Assembly: GCF_043290135.1 (NCBI RefSeq)
Contig: NW_027464589.1
Coordinates: 6,019,001 to 6,083,000, forward strand
DNA length: 64,000 bases
From: Rhipicephalus microplus
Lineage: Eukaryota; Arthropoda; Arachnida; Ixodida; Ixodidae
Direction of reading: 5' to 3'
The notes below the pieces were generated by a model, which saw only the letters and a list, made by a program, of their open reading frames with translations, was not told the origin of the DNA and did not search any database. This document shows positions 22,387 to 34,440 of the stretch, in pieces (position 1 is the stretch's first letter; each line of letters starts with the position of its first letter). A program made the translations under genes and the position numbers.

Positions 22387-23601
22387 TTAAATTCTGACAT
22401 TTTTTATTGGGCCGTAAGTAAATATTTTTCCGTCAACCTTTAGCTTGTCGAAGATCAATTTAACTTTCGCACCTTTTGCTCTGTCGCTTGCAAAAGACTG
22501 CCGTAATCGAGCTCTCGGTTCTCTCACTCTTTTCGAAAGATCCTCGGAAATAGAAAACGATGTGCCTTTAAGTTTGGAGCAACTAGAAAGGACTTTAGAT
22601 TTCTCGGAAAAGTCAAAGAGTCGGATAATTACCGGACGAGTTCGGTTATCATTTCGGGTGCCTATTCTGTGTATGCGTTCGAGGGATTTCATCTCAAGGC
22701 CTAATATCTCCTTAAAGATATTATGCGTCACGGTGTGTTCAAGTAATTTCACATCCTCCTCGAGCTCCTCGGGGATACCGTAAATGACCAAGTTATTGCG
22801 TCGACTCCTATTCTCTAGGTAATCAAGCTTCCTTAGTTAGTTTGTTAATGTGTTTTTCCGTATCGAGGCGATTTTGTTCCAGCACGGCTATTTTTTCCTC
22901 CTGTTTTTAAATCGTGACATTTCGTTTTCAATTGTGGTTAGCCTAGTCTCCATACTATCAACAGTTATTTCTATCTTTATAATGTTGCCGACCAGCTCTT
23001 TTAATGTTTTGTTTGCCTGCTCTTTAGGAATCTTTTTCAGAAGCTCGCTGCTGGATTGCGTATCGGAGTCTGAGTCTGAGTGGGGGCCTGGGTTGAGTTC
23101 GACATCTCCCGATGTTAGTAAGAGCATCTTAACCATGTTATAGTAGCACTCATAAAACATAAGGATCAAGAAATGTGGACTTGGCAGCACCAATAGAATT
23201 ACATCACCATCTCGCATAGAATAAGCAGGGATGTTAGCACCAACCTGCACCACAAGAAAAGAAGGGATGAGCATTGTCCTCTGGTCGGTGCCGCCAAGTC
23301 CACTGAAGGGCTCTTGCGTGCGAGCTGTGCTTATATAGCCGAGTCCATTGCCTTGACAAGATGGCGTGATCGTCCCGGTGACATAGAAGCTACGCTCCGG
23401 GCATGTGTCATTCTCGATCGTTGGCCATGCTTGCTGTTCGCTCGTTGTCCTTATCGCTGTTCTTGTCGGATTGTTCCTCTTCACAGGTGCATTCGTAGCC
23501 ATACTCGTAAAGAAGCCATGACAGTAAAAGCACAGCAAAACCTGCACCACGAGAAAAGAAGAAATAAGCATCGTCCCCAGGTCGGTGCCGCCAAGTCCAC
23601 T
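22387..23601 (-). pseudogene. ORF1 with 2A-like motif, frame-broken
   Basis: The upper part (to 22888) repeats FSGLGGTD-TMLI-SFLVVQV in the same frame in both monomers. A hydrophobic stretch (VLPSPHFLILMFYECYYN...) then precedes GDVELNPGP at 23109-23083, a consensus 2A-type motif, and an acidic/coiled segment follows. After a frameshift near 22800-22890 the frame at 22791-22387 gives the RRM-like and C-terminal domain (VIYGIPEE, RIHRIGTRNDN, FSISEDLSKRVREPR, LIFDKLKVDG). The order matches ORF1 of the plus-strand LINE. Confidence 0.8.
23175..23337 (-). promoter_or_regulatory. core promoter and cap-proximal stem of the second 2A LINE
   Basis: On the minus strand TATATAA (23337-23331) precedes the initiator TTCAGTGG, whose A is 23304, again 33 bases from the first T. 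GTGGACTTGGCGGCA (23303-23289) pairs with TGCTGCCAAGTCCAC (23189-23175) over 15 bp with one G-U wobble, closing a 99-base loop. Relative to the plus-strand LINE, one G-C pair has become A-U. Confidence 0.6.
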
Positions 23602-23612
23602 GAATAATTTTG

Positions 23613-23842
23613 CCAATAGTGCCAAAGAAACTATAGGGGACGTTATTGGTTGTAAATGTAATGTAAATGTGAAAAAATAAAGGTGTATGAAAAGATTGCT
23701 TTTCGTGACCTGGGACCAAATTTGTGAACTTCAAATTACACATCCGATGCTCGACTAACTGAGCTATCGCGGCGGCCATTCCCTTATCCACTTTATGGGG
23801 GACATATGTGCACTTAAACGCAAGTGCGTCAATCAGCGCCAC
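23613..23842 (-). repeat. Ruka-like SINE copy 2 (antisense)
   Basis: The minus strand reads AGTGCACATATGTCCCCCAT, then GATAGCTCAGTTAGTCGAG, a decayed B box and TTTACATTACATTTACA. It lies head to head with the next copy and abuts the 5' end of the minus-strand LINE. Confidence 0.65.
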
Positions 23843-24178
23843 CATGTGCTACGAGACACCAACAGGCAGAAAAAGTGTTTCACACTCGCCGTCATGGTTT
23901 CTAGTAGCGCAGGCTCGCGCTGCCACTTGTAAATGCACATATATACTGGATAAAGAGGACGAGGGAATGGCCGCCGTGTTACCACATTTGGTAGAGCATC
24001 AGACGCGTTATGTGACGGTCGCAGGTTCAGTCCGAGCTCCTGGCAAGCAATTTTTTTCGTCCACCCTAATTTCTTCTGATTTACATTACATTCACTATCA
24101 TTAGTGTCTCCTATACTTTTTTATGTCATTATGGTAGGTTAGTTCTCATTAATATCATGTCTAGCAAATAAAAATGAA
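23843..24178 (+). repeat. Ruka-like SINE copy 3 (sense)
   Basis: Contains AATGCACATATATACTGG, GGTAGAGCATCAGACGCGTT, GTCGCAGGTTCAGTCCGAGC and TTTTTTTCGTCCACC, then the usual body ending in CTAGCAAATAAAAATG. The A box is altered. It forms an inverted pair with copy 2. Confidence 0.7.
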
Positions 24179-25764
24179 GCCTTAAAATTTTTACTTCTTT
24201 CTTTCAACCAAGCCATGTGACTTGTCTATTGTGCAATACTGAGTTACACACAAGCACTAACATGTCTTGTGAGGTCATTCATCTGCAGTATCCATCAAGA
24301 CACTAGCACTGGAGTTCTAACAATAGAAGAGCTTCTCCACAAGGAATGAAAGTTCATTGTGTTTGAGCTCTCCCTTCATGAACTGCTCCATGTGTGGCTT
24401 ACATAGGCTTATATAGTTACTTGGCAACCTGAACTTTAGCGTCATGGGAACTCTGGTCGTTGTAGAGGGGGTGTGCAAGCAACTGCACAAGCTCTAGTGG
24501 AGAAGCCAGCCACTTGTTCAAGATAGTGGAGCTGGAGCCAGCAACGTTCCCCTGGCCGCTGGGAGGCTCTACTAAGGCTGCGTGATGGCTGCAACCATCC
24601 AATGCCTTGGTGCTCAAGTCATCGTGGAGTGCGCCTTCTACTACTACCAGAGGGCCTACTTGCTCCCTGCATAAAACAGGTGCACTTATTCATCAACATC
24701 AAAATATAACTATAGCAAGACCTGTAGACATATTAGACAGCGTGAACACAAATACTTATACTTCTCTTGCATTAAAGAGCATCTTAATTTTTTTAGCATA
24801 ATTTTGCCAGGGATATACACATTGCAAAGCATTTGCTTATATCTGTATATCTTTGTCAATGTTATCTAAATTCAGAACATGAAATCATTTTGTATAAAAC
24901 TTGTACAAAACTAGCCCATCTAATTTTATGGGTACAATGCGAAAGAGAAACCTAATATTTTTTGCGTGCTAATATTAAATAGTAGAAGCCAGTCACCTAG
25001 AAAAATTATAGCTTTACAAACAGTTTTAGCACACTGCCTTATTTACATTAATGTATAATATGAATACCCATGATAGAACTGAGTTTGAGATGGTGAACTT
25101 GTAGAGTGGTAAAAATGTAGCAGTGGTGGAATACTCGTGGGCGTGTCGGCATGAAACATCATTGCTATTGTACCAGGCACCAGAAACTCGGCGCTACTTT
25201 CAGTTTCAAAGAACATGCACGCTCGTAGCAGTTGCTGGGCATCCGAAGATCCGGTTGAACGGAGTGAGGCTGATGTGAATGTTCGCATTTATTGGCCATC
25301 ACAAGTTTTTACAAACAAAGTCTACGTCCCGTAAAGAACTTCTGTTTTGTTTATATGTTTTTTTTCTTATTCAGTATTTCGTGAATTTCAAATAAGGTGA
25401 AGCGCGGAGAGTGATTAGCTTGCGTTCGTAGCGCTTGCCTCCGCTCCTACTTGCCTCTCGCTCAGCCATATTAGAAGCTCGATCTCGCTCAGTTATCTCG
25501 GTCGGTTACCATGTCAACTATGAGAAAGATAAAGACGGCAAGTTGTGGCGGGCAGAGAATGAACCACAGTGAGCTACGCCGAACAAGTATACCATGCATT
25601 CGTCGAAGATGGCTTATTCGGGCAACACATGTTTCTTGCGGCTTCGCGGTGTGCTAACCCAGGGATTTCTAGTTCCCCGAAGGTTTTTCAGAGTTTCCTA
25701 AATGCAACGGGTGAGCACAAGAACTTGGACCAATTATCGGAGCAAGTATTGATTTTGCATGAGT
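24179..25764. other. unassigned sequence
   Basis: No gene or repeat boundary supported; ORFs below 85 codons have no recognisable motif. Confidence 0.4.
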
Positions 25765-26115
25765 ACATATGAGTAAACCCAGTTCCGTGAACCTGTAGAC
25801 CACTGATGTCACTGTTATAGGATGGTAGTTGCTTATGTCATCTTTGTCCCCCTTTCCTTTATAGATCATGCTCATCCTGCTAAGTTTCTATTCATCGGGG
25901 ACTTCACAATCGATTATTAATTCTTCTGCTTACTGCCTCTCTCAAAGTCTGTTTAGACTTCGGACCCAAAGTCTTTATCAGCATAATTGGAATGCCATCT
26001 GGGCCTGTTGATGTACTACCTGGAACCCTCTTCTCAGCCCTTTCCCACTCTCGTTGTGAAAAAGGAGCAATTGCGCCACTTGATCCATCCTTGTCTATTC
26101 TGGTGCAAGCCTGAC
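25765..26115 (-). pseudogene. LINE family L-A fragment (start of RT)
   Basis: The minus strand encodes broken text matching 60370-60680, including the TSTGPDGIPIMLIK-GPKSKQTL block and MSMIYKGKGDKDDISNY. Both ends of the LINE are missing. Confidence 0.75.
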
Positions 26116-28514
26116 TAGACGGAGAAAAGTGCAGTGTCGCTTGACTAATTGGTGAAGACCGCAGCCAAGCTTTTGTTAAAAAAATGTGTTTATTGAAAGG
26201 CTTGAATTCGAGTTGCCTCGGCTACATACTAGTTTTTGCTACTTTTACTTTTGGCAACTAGTTCAAATGATAAAATTATGTATGGGCCACTTCCTGCATA
26301 TAAAATACTTGTAGATATGATTTCAAATTTTGTGAGTCCTTACTTCTAATAATGTCACTCAAATACACATGATGGACTAAATGCTTCTAAATATTATTAC
26401 AGAGAATATCGATGGAGGCAACGTTTTGACAAGTGAACTTTTCTTTGTCAAGGCAACGCTGATACTCTCATAAGGACAAGTGAACTTGCTGAAACACTGT
26501 TTCCAGCGATGTTCTTTCTCGAAGAACTTCTGATCGCTTCAAGCCTCTTCGTGTCTTTGAATTTTAGTCTCGTTTGGTACTCAATTTCTATGCCCATCGT
26601 CATAAGAAATGTGATTGAGTGAAATACGTGTCCTATCCACGATTGTTGATGAGTTTAACATTGGTTCAAATATTGGGTTCAGCGTTTGCTCATTATGTCC
26701 ATATGTCAGTCGTAAATTGAAGCTGCATCTATAGATTGACATATTCACACTATGTGTATGTACCTGCTTCATTATGCAAAACATGCAATAAAAAAGCATT
26801 TCACTCGTGTTGATTGAATTTCATCTTACTGCGAAATCAGTCAGCTTGACTTTTGCCGCTTCAGAAACAAGAACAAAATTTTAAAAAAGATCACCACAAA
26901 TTTATGGCCGCATTGCCCAAGCGGCTAGCAGACCTGCAAGAAGGCATGAGTGCATTCCGCTTACATGCGAAGTGGGATAGGAGGGCTTCCGGGGCAAGCC
27001 TCCTCCTCTCAATTTTTGTCCTTTCCCTCTATTTGACGACCTCACCAATGACATCCTGAAAGAAATTTTCTGTTCGTGATTTATTTTTAGTAGGATGCCC
27101 GGCAACCACCAGTGGTAAAAGCAGCGCTTCTGCTGCCGAGAGCGAATACATGGGAGGTACAGGGAGTTTCTGCCCCCTGATTATACTGTGGAATACTAAA
27201 AGAACCTATGCATTGTGCCACCTGTCTTTCCAGCTCTTCCTAAAAAAAACAAGCAGCCATGGTGAATGCACTCGGTGATGGGCGATGTGACTCTCCTAAC
27301 TAGAGCGCCAAGTATCTCATATACAGTGTGCTTGCCATGCAGAATGGCTGTATTTTACACACAGAGCTGGTGCAAGTCGGAGCGGTAAACTTGCAGTGCT
27401 ACTAGTATACTTTTTTAAGTGCCAACAAGAGACCTCTTGCTACTTTTTTTGTTCACCGTCACCCAAAGTCCCCTACAATGTCTCCATGGAAAAGCAAGGA
27501 CTTGCTAAGTGCTTGACTGCTGTGGAGAATCTAGGCATCCACTTACGCTCGTTGACAACAAGTACCGTATGTTTGCGCAAAATTTGTAAGTGAATCTATG
27601 AAACATCAAGTTAATAAAAGTATATTTTTATGTGAAATCGTTAAATTACCATTTCAAGAAGGAATGTTGGATGCAAGGAGGTGATGGGAGTTTTATCGCT
27701 CTCGTAGAAAGCACTGTGTGCCCATGATAGCAGGTCCAATTAGCTATAATTTTTCCCAGATCGACATCCTAGTGTCAAGCTATACTGCCACAAGCACAAG
27801 GCAAACATGCCACACTGGTATGATGTTTGGCACGTTGGTAAAGGTAAGGATGTACACTGTTTATAAAGTTAGTGTGGTACATGTACAGTAATTCGGCCCA
27901 CTCTCATAAATTACCCAGAAAGACTGATATTTACACATGAGTAACATCTTAAAAGCTGGCTTTCTAACTTGTAATTATGGTAGACGCACTTGTAACTTGC
28001 AAGTTTCCTCTTGCATGCATAATCTAGATACAATATTAAAGACAATTAGCAATAACATACTAGCTTATAAGAAATCCTGAAACTAATGTAGCTTTGAAGA
28101 AACTTGTACCAAAAATTTGCTGAAACATTTGTATTTCATTATTCATATTTGTAGCGAAAAAAAAAACAGGTACTGACACAATCAAGAAACTCATACGCAG
28201 TACAAGTACTGGTCCCACGTATGTGTTCCTTATGTCTACATGTTTTTCTTTTTCTACGAATATGAGCACAAGTGACTCAAAACAACTAGCCCCCGTCACC
28301 ACTTTGGCTGCTAAAACATGTTTTGACATTACAAGGAAGTGCATCCCCAAATACTCTCAGTAGAGACATTGCCCTCAGAAAAAAGTTTCTATTTTACAGT
28401 TCACTATAACAAACGGAGCTGACACCAAAATTTTTATTATATGAGCTCTGTTATGCTACCACATTAAAAGCAAGTCCCTGTACTGTACATGAAAATCCGA
28501 TACCAGGCAGTGTA
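26116..28514. other. unassigned sequence
   Basis: No gene, RNA or repeat boundary supported on either strand. Confidence 0.4.
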
Positions 28515-28680
28515 GTTTAAACAAGGTAAATGATCGGGCATGTAATCTGAGGGTTGTAGGTTTGGTTACTGAAGGTACGAAGCTGTCTTTTTGTCTTTGC
28601 TTTTTTCTTCACGCTTATGTCACAATTACTACTACAGTACCAATAAATGAGTACAATTAAGACGCTCTATACCTTTCTTG
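28515..28680 (+). repeat. degenerate Ruka-like SINE fragment
   Basis: The B-box-like GGGTTGTAGGTTTGGTTACTG is followed by CTTCACGCTTATGTCACAAT and TACCAATAAATGAG, recalling the Ruka-like body. The head is too altered to recognise an A box. Confidence 0.4.
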
Positions 28681-28693
28681 GTTTCTGTATCAG

Positions 28694-28812
<119 letters not shown>

Positions 28813-31800
28813 GCCTGAGGTGCGGCCTCACCGGTAACCACCGCCGGGAACGCACTCCCTCACCAGAGAAGGATTGGCCACCCTGGTGCAGTATCTGGCC
28901 ACTACCTCCCACATGGATACGCCAAATAACTCACGGCCCTCAGTCCTCAGCAGCTGTGAAGCAACTGACTACGGCGGCGGTCAGATCTGCAACGTAGCAG
29001 AGGGTGCTAAGAATCTCTGGACTACAGGCCGCCATTGGAACCTGAACTTGGCAACGTTTAACGCTAGAACCTTATCTACTGAGGGAAGTCTAGCTGTACT
29101 ATTCGAAGAGCTAGAGTGTGTTGAATGGGATATAATAGGGCTCAGTGAGGTTAGGAGGACAGATGAGGCCTATACGGTGCTACAGAATGGGCACGTCCTT
29201 TGCTATCGGGGCTTGGCAGACAGAAGAGAACTGGGAGTGGGGTTCCTAATTCACAGAAACATAGCTGGCAACATAGAGGAATATTATAGTATTAATGAAA
29301 GAGGTGGTAGGTATTGTAATTAAACTGAATAAAAGATACAAGATGAAGGTAGTACAGGCTTACGCGCCTACATCCAGCCATGATGACGCTTCAGTTGAAA
29401 GCTTCTATGAAGACGTGGAATCGGCAATGAGTAAGGTAAAAACACAGTATACTATAGTGATGGGCGACTTTAATGCAAAGGTAGGGAAGAAGCAGGCTGG
29501 AGACCAGGCAGTAGGAGAGTATGGCATCGGCACTAGAAACGCCAGAGGAGAGCTACTAGTAGAATTCGCAGAACACAATAATTTGCGGATTTTGAATACC
29601 TTCTACCGAAAACGAGAAAACCGCAGGTGGACATGGAGGAGCCCTAATGGCGAAAATAAGAACGAAATAGACTTTATAATGACCGCACACCCAGGAATCG
29701 TGCAGGATGTGGAAGTGGTTGGCAAGGTACGATGCACTGACCATAGAATGGTATGGTCTCGAATTCGCCTAGACTTGGAGAAGAAACGACAGAAACTGAT
29801 ACGCAAGAAGCCAATCAATGAGCTAGCACAGAGAGGGAAAGTACAGGAATTCAGAGTGTCGCTGCAGAACAGGTACTCGGCTCTTAGTGAGGAAACCAAC
29901 CTTAGCGTAGATACAATGATTGATAATCTGACGAGCATCATTACGGAGTGTGCAGTGGAAGTTGAAGGCAGGGTAGTTAGACAGGACACTGGCAAGCTTT
30001 CCCAGGAAACGAAGAACCTAATTAAGAAGCGTCAAACCATGAAAGTGTCAAGTACAACAGACGAAATAGAACTGGCAGAGCTTTCGAAGTTGATTAATAG
30101 ACGTAAAGTATGCGATGTAAGAAGGTATAACATGGAGACAATTGAACACGCTCTGAAAAACGGAGGAAGCTTCAAAGCAGAGAAGAAGAAACTTGGGATA
30201 GGCAAAAGTAGGATGTATGCACTAAGGGACAAAGAAGGCAAAATAACTACCAATATGGATAGGATAGTTAAAATAGCGGAGGAGTTTTACAGAGATCTGT
30301 ACAGTAGCCGAGACAACCACGACCTTAATACTATAAGAACTAGCAGTAACCCAGACGACACCCCACCAGTAATGATAGAAGAAGTCAGAAAAGCTTTGGA
30401 GAGCATGCAAAGAGGCAAAGCTGCTGGTGAGGATCAGGTAACATCAGATCTGCTGAAAGATGGAGGACAGATTGTGTTAGAAAAACTAGCCACCCTGTTT
30501 ACGAGGTGTCTTCTGACGGGAAGGGTACCAGAGTCTTGGAAGAACGCTAACATCATCTTAATACATAAGAAAGGAGATGACAAGGACTTGAAGAATTACA
30601 GGCCGATCAGCTTGCTCTCTGTAGTGTACAAGCTATTTACAAAGGTAATTGCTAACAGAGTAAAGAAAACATTAGAATTCAATCAACCAAAGGAACAAGC
30701 AGGATTTCGAACAGGCTACTCAACAATTGACCACATTCATACTATCAATCAGGTAATAGAGAAATGCTCAGAGTATAACCAACCACTATACATAGCCTTC
30801 ATAAATTACGAGAAGGCGTTTGATTCAGTAGAAATATCAGCCGTCATGCAGACACTGCGGAATCAGGGCGTAGATGAAGTATATATAAACATTCTGGAAG
30901 AAATCTACAGGGGATCAACGGCTACCATAGTGCTTCATAAAGAAAGCAACAGAATACCAATCAAGAAGGGTGTAAGGCAGGGGGACACAATCTCCCCAAT
31001 GCTATTTACCGCGTGCTTACAGGATGTTTTCAGAAGCCTAGAATGGGAACAGTTAGGGATAAGAGTTAATGGAGAATACCTTAGTAACCTGCGCTTCGCC
31101 GATGACATTGCATTGCTGAGTAACTCAGGGGACGAATTGCAACTCATGATTCCGGAGTTACACAGGGAGAGCAGAAAGGTGGGTCTTAAAATTAATCTGC
31201 AGAAAACGAAAGTAATGTACAACAACTTTGGAAAGGAACAGCGCTTCGAGATAGGTAATAGTGCACTTGAAGTTGTAAAAGACTATGTCTACTTAGGGCA
31301 GGTAATAACCGCAGAGCCTAACCACGAGATTGAAGTAACTAGAAGAATAAGAATGGGGTGGAGCACATTCGGCAAGCACTCTCAAATTATGACAGGTAGA
31401 TTGCCATTATTCCTTAAGAGGAAGGTATATAACAGCTGTATCTTGCCGGTACTTAGCTACGGAGCAGAAACTTGGAGACTCACAAAGAGGGTTCAGCTTA
31501 AATTGAGGACGACGCAGCGAGCAATGGAAAGAAAAATGGTAGGTGTAACCTTGAGAGACAAGAAGAGAGCGGAGTGGATTAGGGGACAAACGGGGGTTAA
31601 GGATATCATAGTTGAAATAAAGAAGAGGAAATGGACATGGGCCGGGCATGTAGCGCGTAGACAGGATAACCGCTGGTCATTAAGAGCAATTAACTGGATT
31701 CCCAGAGAAGGAAAGCGGGTTAGGGGGAGACAGAAGGTTAGGTGGGCAGATGAAATTAAGAAGTTTGCGGGTATAAATTGGCAGCAGCAAGCACAGGACC

Positions 31801-31869
31801 GGGTTAACTGGCGGAACATGGGAGAGGCCTTTGTCCTGCAGTGGACGTATCCAGGCTGATGATGATGAT
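28813..31869 (+). mobile_element. RTE-clade LINE, near full length
   Basis: The element starts right after the GA repeat, encodes an endonuclease-RT polyprotein and ends with TGATGATGATGA followed by TA repeats, a short-repeat end typical of RTE elements. It lacks an ORF1, also typical of RTE. Only one frameshift was found. Confidence 0.85.
28874..31859 (+). pseudogene. RTE endonuclease-reverse transcriptase, one frameshift
   Basis: The first part (28874 to about 29303) carries LATFNARTLSTEG, WDIIGLSEVRR and LGVGFLIHRN. After a one-base shift near 29300 the frame 29295-31859 continues for 854 codons. It carries VVQAYAPTS, VMGDFNAKVG, RRWTWRSPNG, NEIDFIM and TDHRMVWSR (endonuclease), then AAGEDQVTSDLL, NYRPISLLSVVYK, EQAGFRTGYSTIDH, FINYEKAFDSV, KKGVRQGDTISPMLF, the catalytic FADD box at residue 601 (31095) and LSYGAETWRLT. 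The C-terminus has KWTWAGHVARRQDNRWS, diagnostic of RTE. The FIN-YEKAFD spelling replaces the usual FID/FVDYEKAFD aspartate with asparagine, which could disable catalysis. Confidence 0.88.
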
Positions 31870-31912
31870 ATATATATATATACTTCCGGTCCTATGTTAG
31901 CACTTCATTGTT

Positions 31913-31957
<45 letters not shown>

Positions 31958-31958
31958 T

Positions 31959-31990
<32 letters not shown>
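31868..31990. repeat. TA and TG microsatellites
   Basis: TA repeats, a short unique stretch (ACTTCCGGTCCTATGTTAGC), TA repeats again and about 60 bp of TG repeats. The left LTR of the minus-strand gypsy follows directly. Confidence 0.95.
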
Positions 31991-31995
<5 letters not shown>

Positions 31996-32104
31996 CGCTA
32001 CAAAATGGAGACATGTGGTGATTCAGATGCCATGCGTTTAACCTAATGCACGCGCACTTCCTCATCGTCGGCTTCTCCTAGAATCGCCTTGTTAATGCGT
32101 CACA
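31991..32104 (-). repeat. 3' LTR of the old gypsy
   Basis: TGTGACGC...GCGTCACA, 114 bp with an 8-bp terminal inverted repeat. Pairs with 40041-40153. Confidence 0.8.
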
Positions 32105-34440
32105 CTTCCCCCTCCCCTCGAGAAAGTCCAAGTTCAGAAGGTACAAAATAACGCCGCAGTTTGCTAACATGCACAATGTCAGATTTCTACCTACAGGTAG
32201 CACGGAGCGGTTGATCTCACAGTTCACTGTTGAGACCTGGCGTAGAATATTGTAGGGTCCTTCCATGACGGAACTCAGTTTGCCGTTGTTGGGATGCCAT
32301 GGTGTCTTGTAAAGGACAAAGTCACCGACTTGGAACTCGATCAGAAGAAATTTTCTATCATAAATGGCTTTGTTCTTATTGTGGTAGGCTATAGATTTGG
32401 TAACTGCAGTTTTTCGCGCTTCTTCGACAGTTTCTTCTCGTTGTTCCAGTACAGTAGGATAAGATGGAATTCCATACATCAGGAAGGAAGGTGCGTAGCC
32501 GGTCACTTCATGGGGTGTTCTGTTGGATTCGTCAATTACCTTTGGAAGCAGCTTAGTCCAAGACTTCTGTGGTTCGTCATGGATCTTACATTTAAGTGTC
32601 ATTGCGATAGTCTCATTTGTCCGCTCGTTCATGCCGTTGCATTGTGGATGATGAGATGAGGTGAATAGTTGGTGTATACGATTACGTTTTAAAAACTGCT
32701 TGAATTTTTCCGCAGTGAATCCTGTTTCACGATCTGAAAGGAGCTTCCGTGGTTTTCCAGAAGAAAAAAATGTTTTTAAGCATGAAATGTAGGCGTCGCT
32801 GTTCTCACTTTAATGAGCAAACGCCCATACGTAGCGAGTCGCATGATCAATAGCCAAGTGTATAAACCTTTTTGACGAGCCATACCCAGAAAATACTCCA
32901 ATGGTGTCTATTGCAAAGAGGTCGAAGGGCTCTTCAGCTGGAGGCAGTGATTCAAGCGTCCTAAACTTTTTTGTTTTCGTCTTCTTGCATCTCTGGCATG
33001 TATCACAATGCTGAATGTAAGTGGAAACATCGGTTACCATATGCGGCCAATAATATTGCGGAGACAGGAGTGATAGCGTCTTCTTCACTCCGACATGCCC
33101 AAAATGTTTATGTGCATTCTTCAGAATGGTTGGGCGTAGTTCATGGGAATCATATATTTTCCATAGTCCTTTTCTTTTGACGATGATGATGTTATTTTCC
33201 AATGAATGCGTTCCTTTTGGACGCTCATTGTTGCATCGCTGAAGGTCGTCGTGTGATAGAAGATTAACTATTGGGGCTCTGGAGAGCACATCTGCTTCGA
33301 CATTACTTGCGCCCTTTTGATGTTTGATGTTCACATCATACATTAACAGTTTCAAAGACCACTGGAAGAGACGACCTTGAGGATTTTTAACATTTTTCAG
33401 CCACTGGAGTGCAGAGTGATCTGTTACAATAGTGAATGACTTTCCATGAAGGTAGCAATGACAATGGCAAGACATTCTCTTTCTGTAATAGCATAGTTAA
33501 CCTCGTGCTGGTAAGTAGTTTGCGGGAATAGTAGGCAACAGGATGTTCTTTGCCTTTGTCATCAAGTTGTTTCAGCACTGCACCAATGCCTTCGCCAGAT
33601 GCGTCACAGTACACAGTACATGGTCTCGAAGAGTCGTATATGCGAGCACCGTTTCTCCAGTTATCCGCTTCTTCAGGTCATGAAAGGCTTGCTCGCATGC
33701 TTCTGTCCACACCCACTTTCTGCCTTTGTGGAGTAGTTTTGTGAGTGGAAGAGCGATATCGATGAAGGGGGGGATGTACTGATGGTAGGCGTTTACAGTG
33801 CCCAGAAAACGCTGGAGATCTTTTTCTCGTTTTGGTGTAGAAAATTTGAGTATGACAGCCACATTACTTTGCTTAGGTGTCACTGTTCCTTGTGAAATTT
33901 TGTGGCCCAGGTATTCAATGCTGCAGCGTGCAAATTGGCACTTTTTTCGTTTGAGTTTTACGTTCTCGGTTTTGAGAGCTTTCAATAGCGCGTATGATCA
34001 TTAAATGTCTCTGAGTATACGACCACATCGTCAATGTAATTACTAACATTGGTGAGCTGATGTCTCACTATTATTGATTTTATGGCTCTTTCAAATGTAT
34101 TTGGAGCGTTCTTCAACCCAAACGGCATTACCAACCACTCAAAATGACCCTCAAGCGTGACAAATGCAGTTTTCTGAACATCGTCAGGATGCATTTGGGT
34201 ATGCCAGTATCCCGACGTTACGTCCAACGTAGTGAAAAACTTCGCCTTTCTCAGGTGGTCAAGAATATCATCTATACGTGGAATTGGTTGAAAGTCGGGT
34301 ACTGTTATGGCATTGAGTTTCCGGTAGTCAATTCATAGACGAGTGCGTCCTTCACCTTTCTTTTCTGATAAAATTACAGGTGCGGCGTAGGGCGATAATG
34401 AAGACCTCACGACACCTTGCTTGAGGAGAGCGTCCACTTC
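32078..34440 (-). pseudogene. old gypsy pol: RT, RNase H, integrase
   Basis: Pieces in order on the minus strand: RT start (KQGVVRSSLSPYAAPVIL; a TGA interrupts the RL-IDYR box near 34335), DVTSGYWHTQM, VMPFGLKNAPNTFERAI and the catalytic YIDD box (34227-33982), RT thumb (33985-33572), RNase H with CDASGEGIGAVL (33614-33387), RNase H end and integrase zinc finger H-x-H...CDTCQRC with the first core Asp in FDLFAIDTIG (33475-32810), and the integrase C-terminus (32632-32078). Frames change at least three times, so the gene is dead. Confidence 0.85.

Larger units (their letters stand above)
19259..23606 (-). mobile_element. second 2A-bearing LINE, decayed, split by a SINE
   Basis: Read right to left there are two promoter monomers (starting at 23601 and 23304, 297 bp apart), ORF1 with a 2A-like motif, endonuclease, RT and C-terminal pieces, all frame-broken. 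A family A SINE interrupts the C-terminus at 19390-19641. The C-terminal coding sequence resumes left of it (SRVNLHKHSLFSSAIALCNH). The monomer start, TATA-initiator spacing and N-terminal peptide are homologous to the plus-strand LINE at 11701, but ORF sequences are well diverged, so it is a separate family. Confidence 0.82.

Noticed and set aside
26902..26945. tRNA-Leu-like words (GGCCGCATTGCCCAAGCGG)
   Set aside because: No cloverleaf or B box follows.
29556..31819. Minus-strand ORFs over the RTE element
   Set aside because: Antisense shadows of the endonuclease-RT frame.
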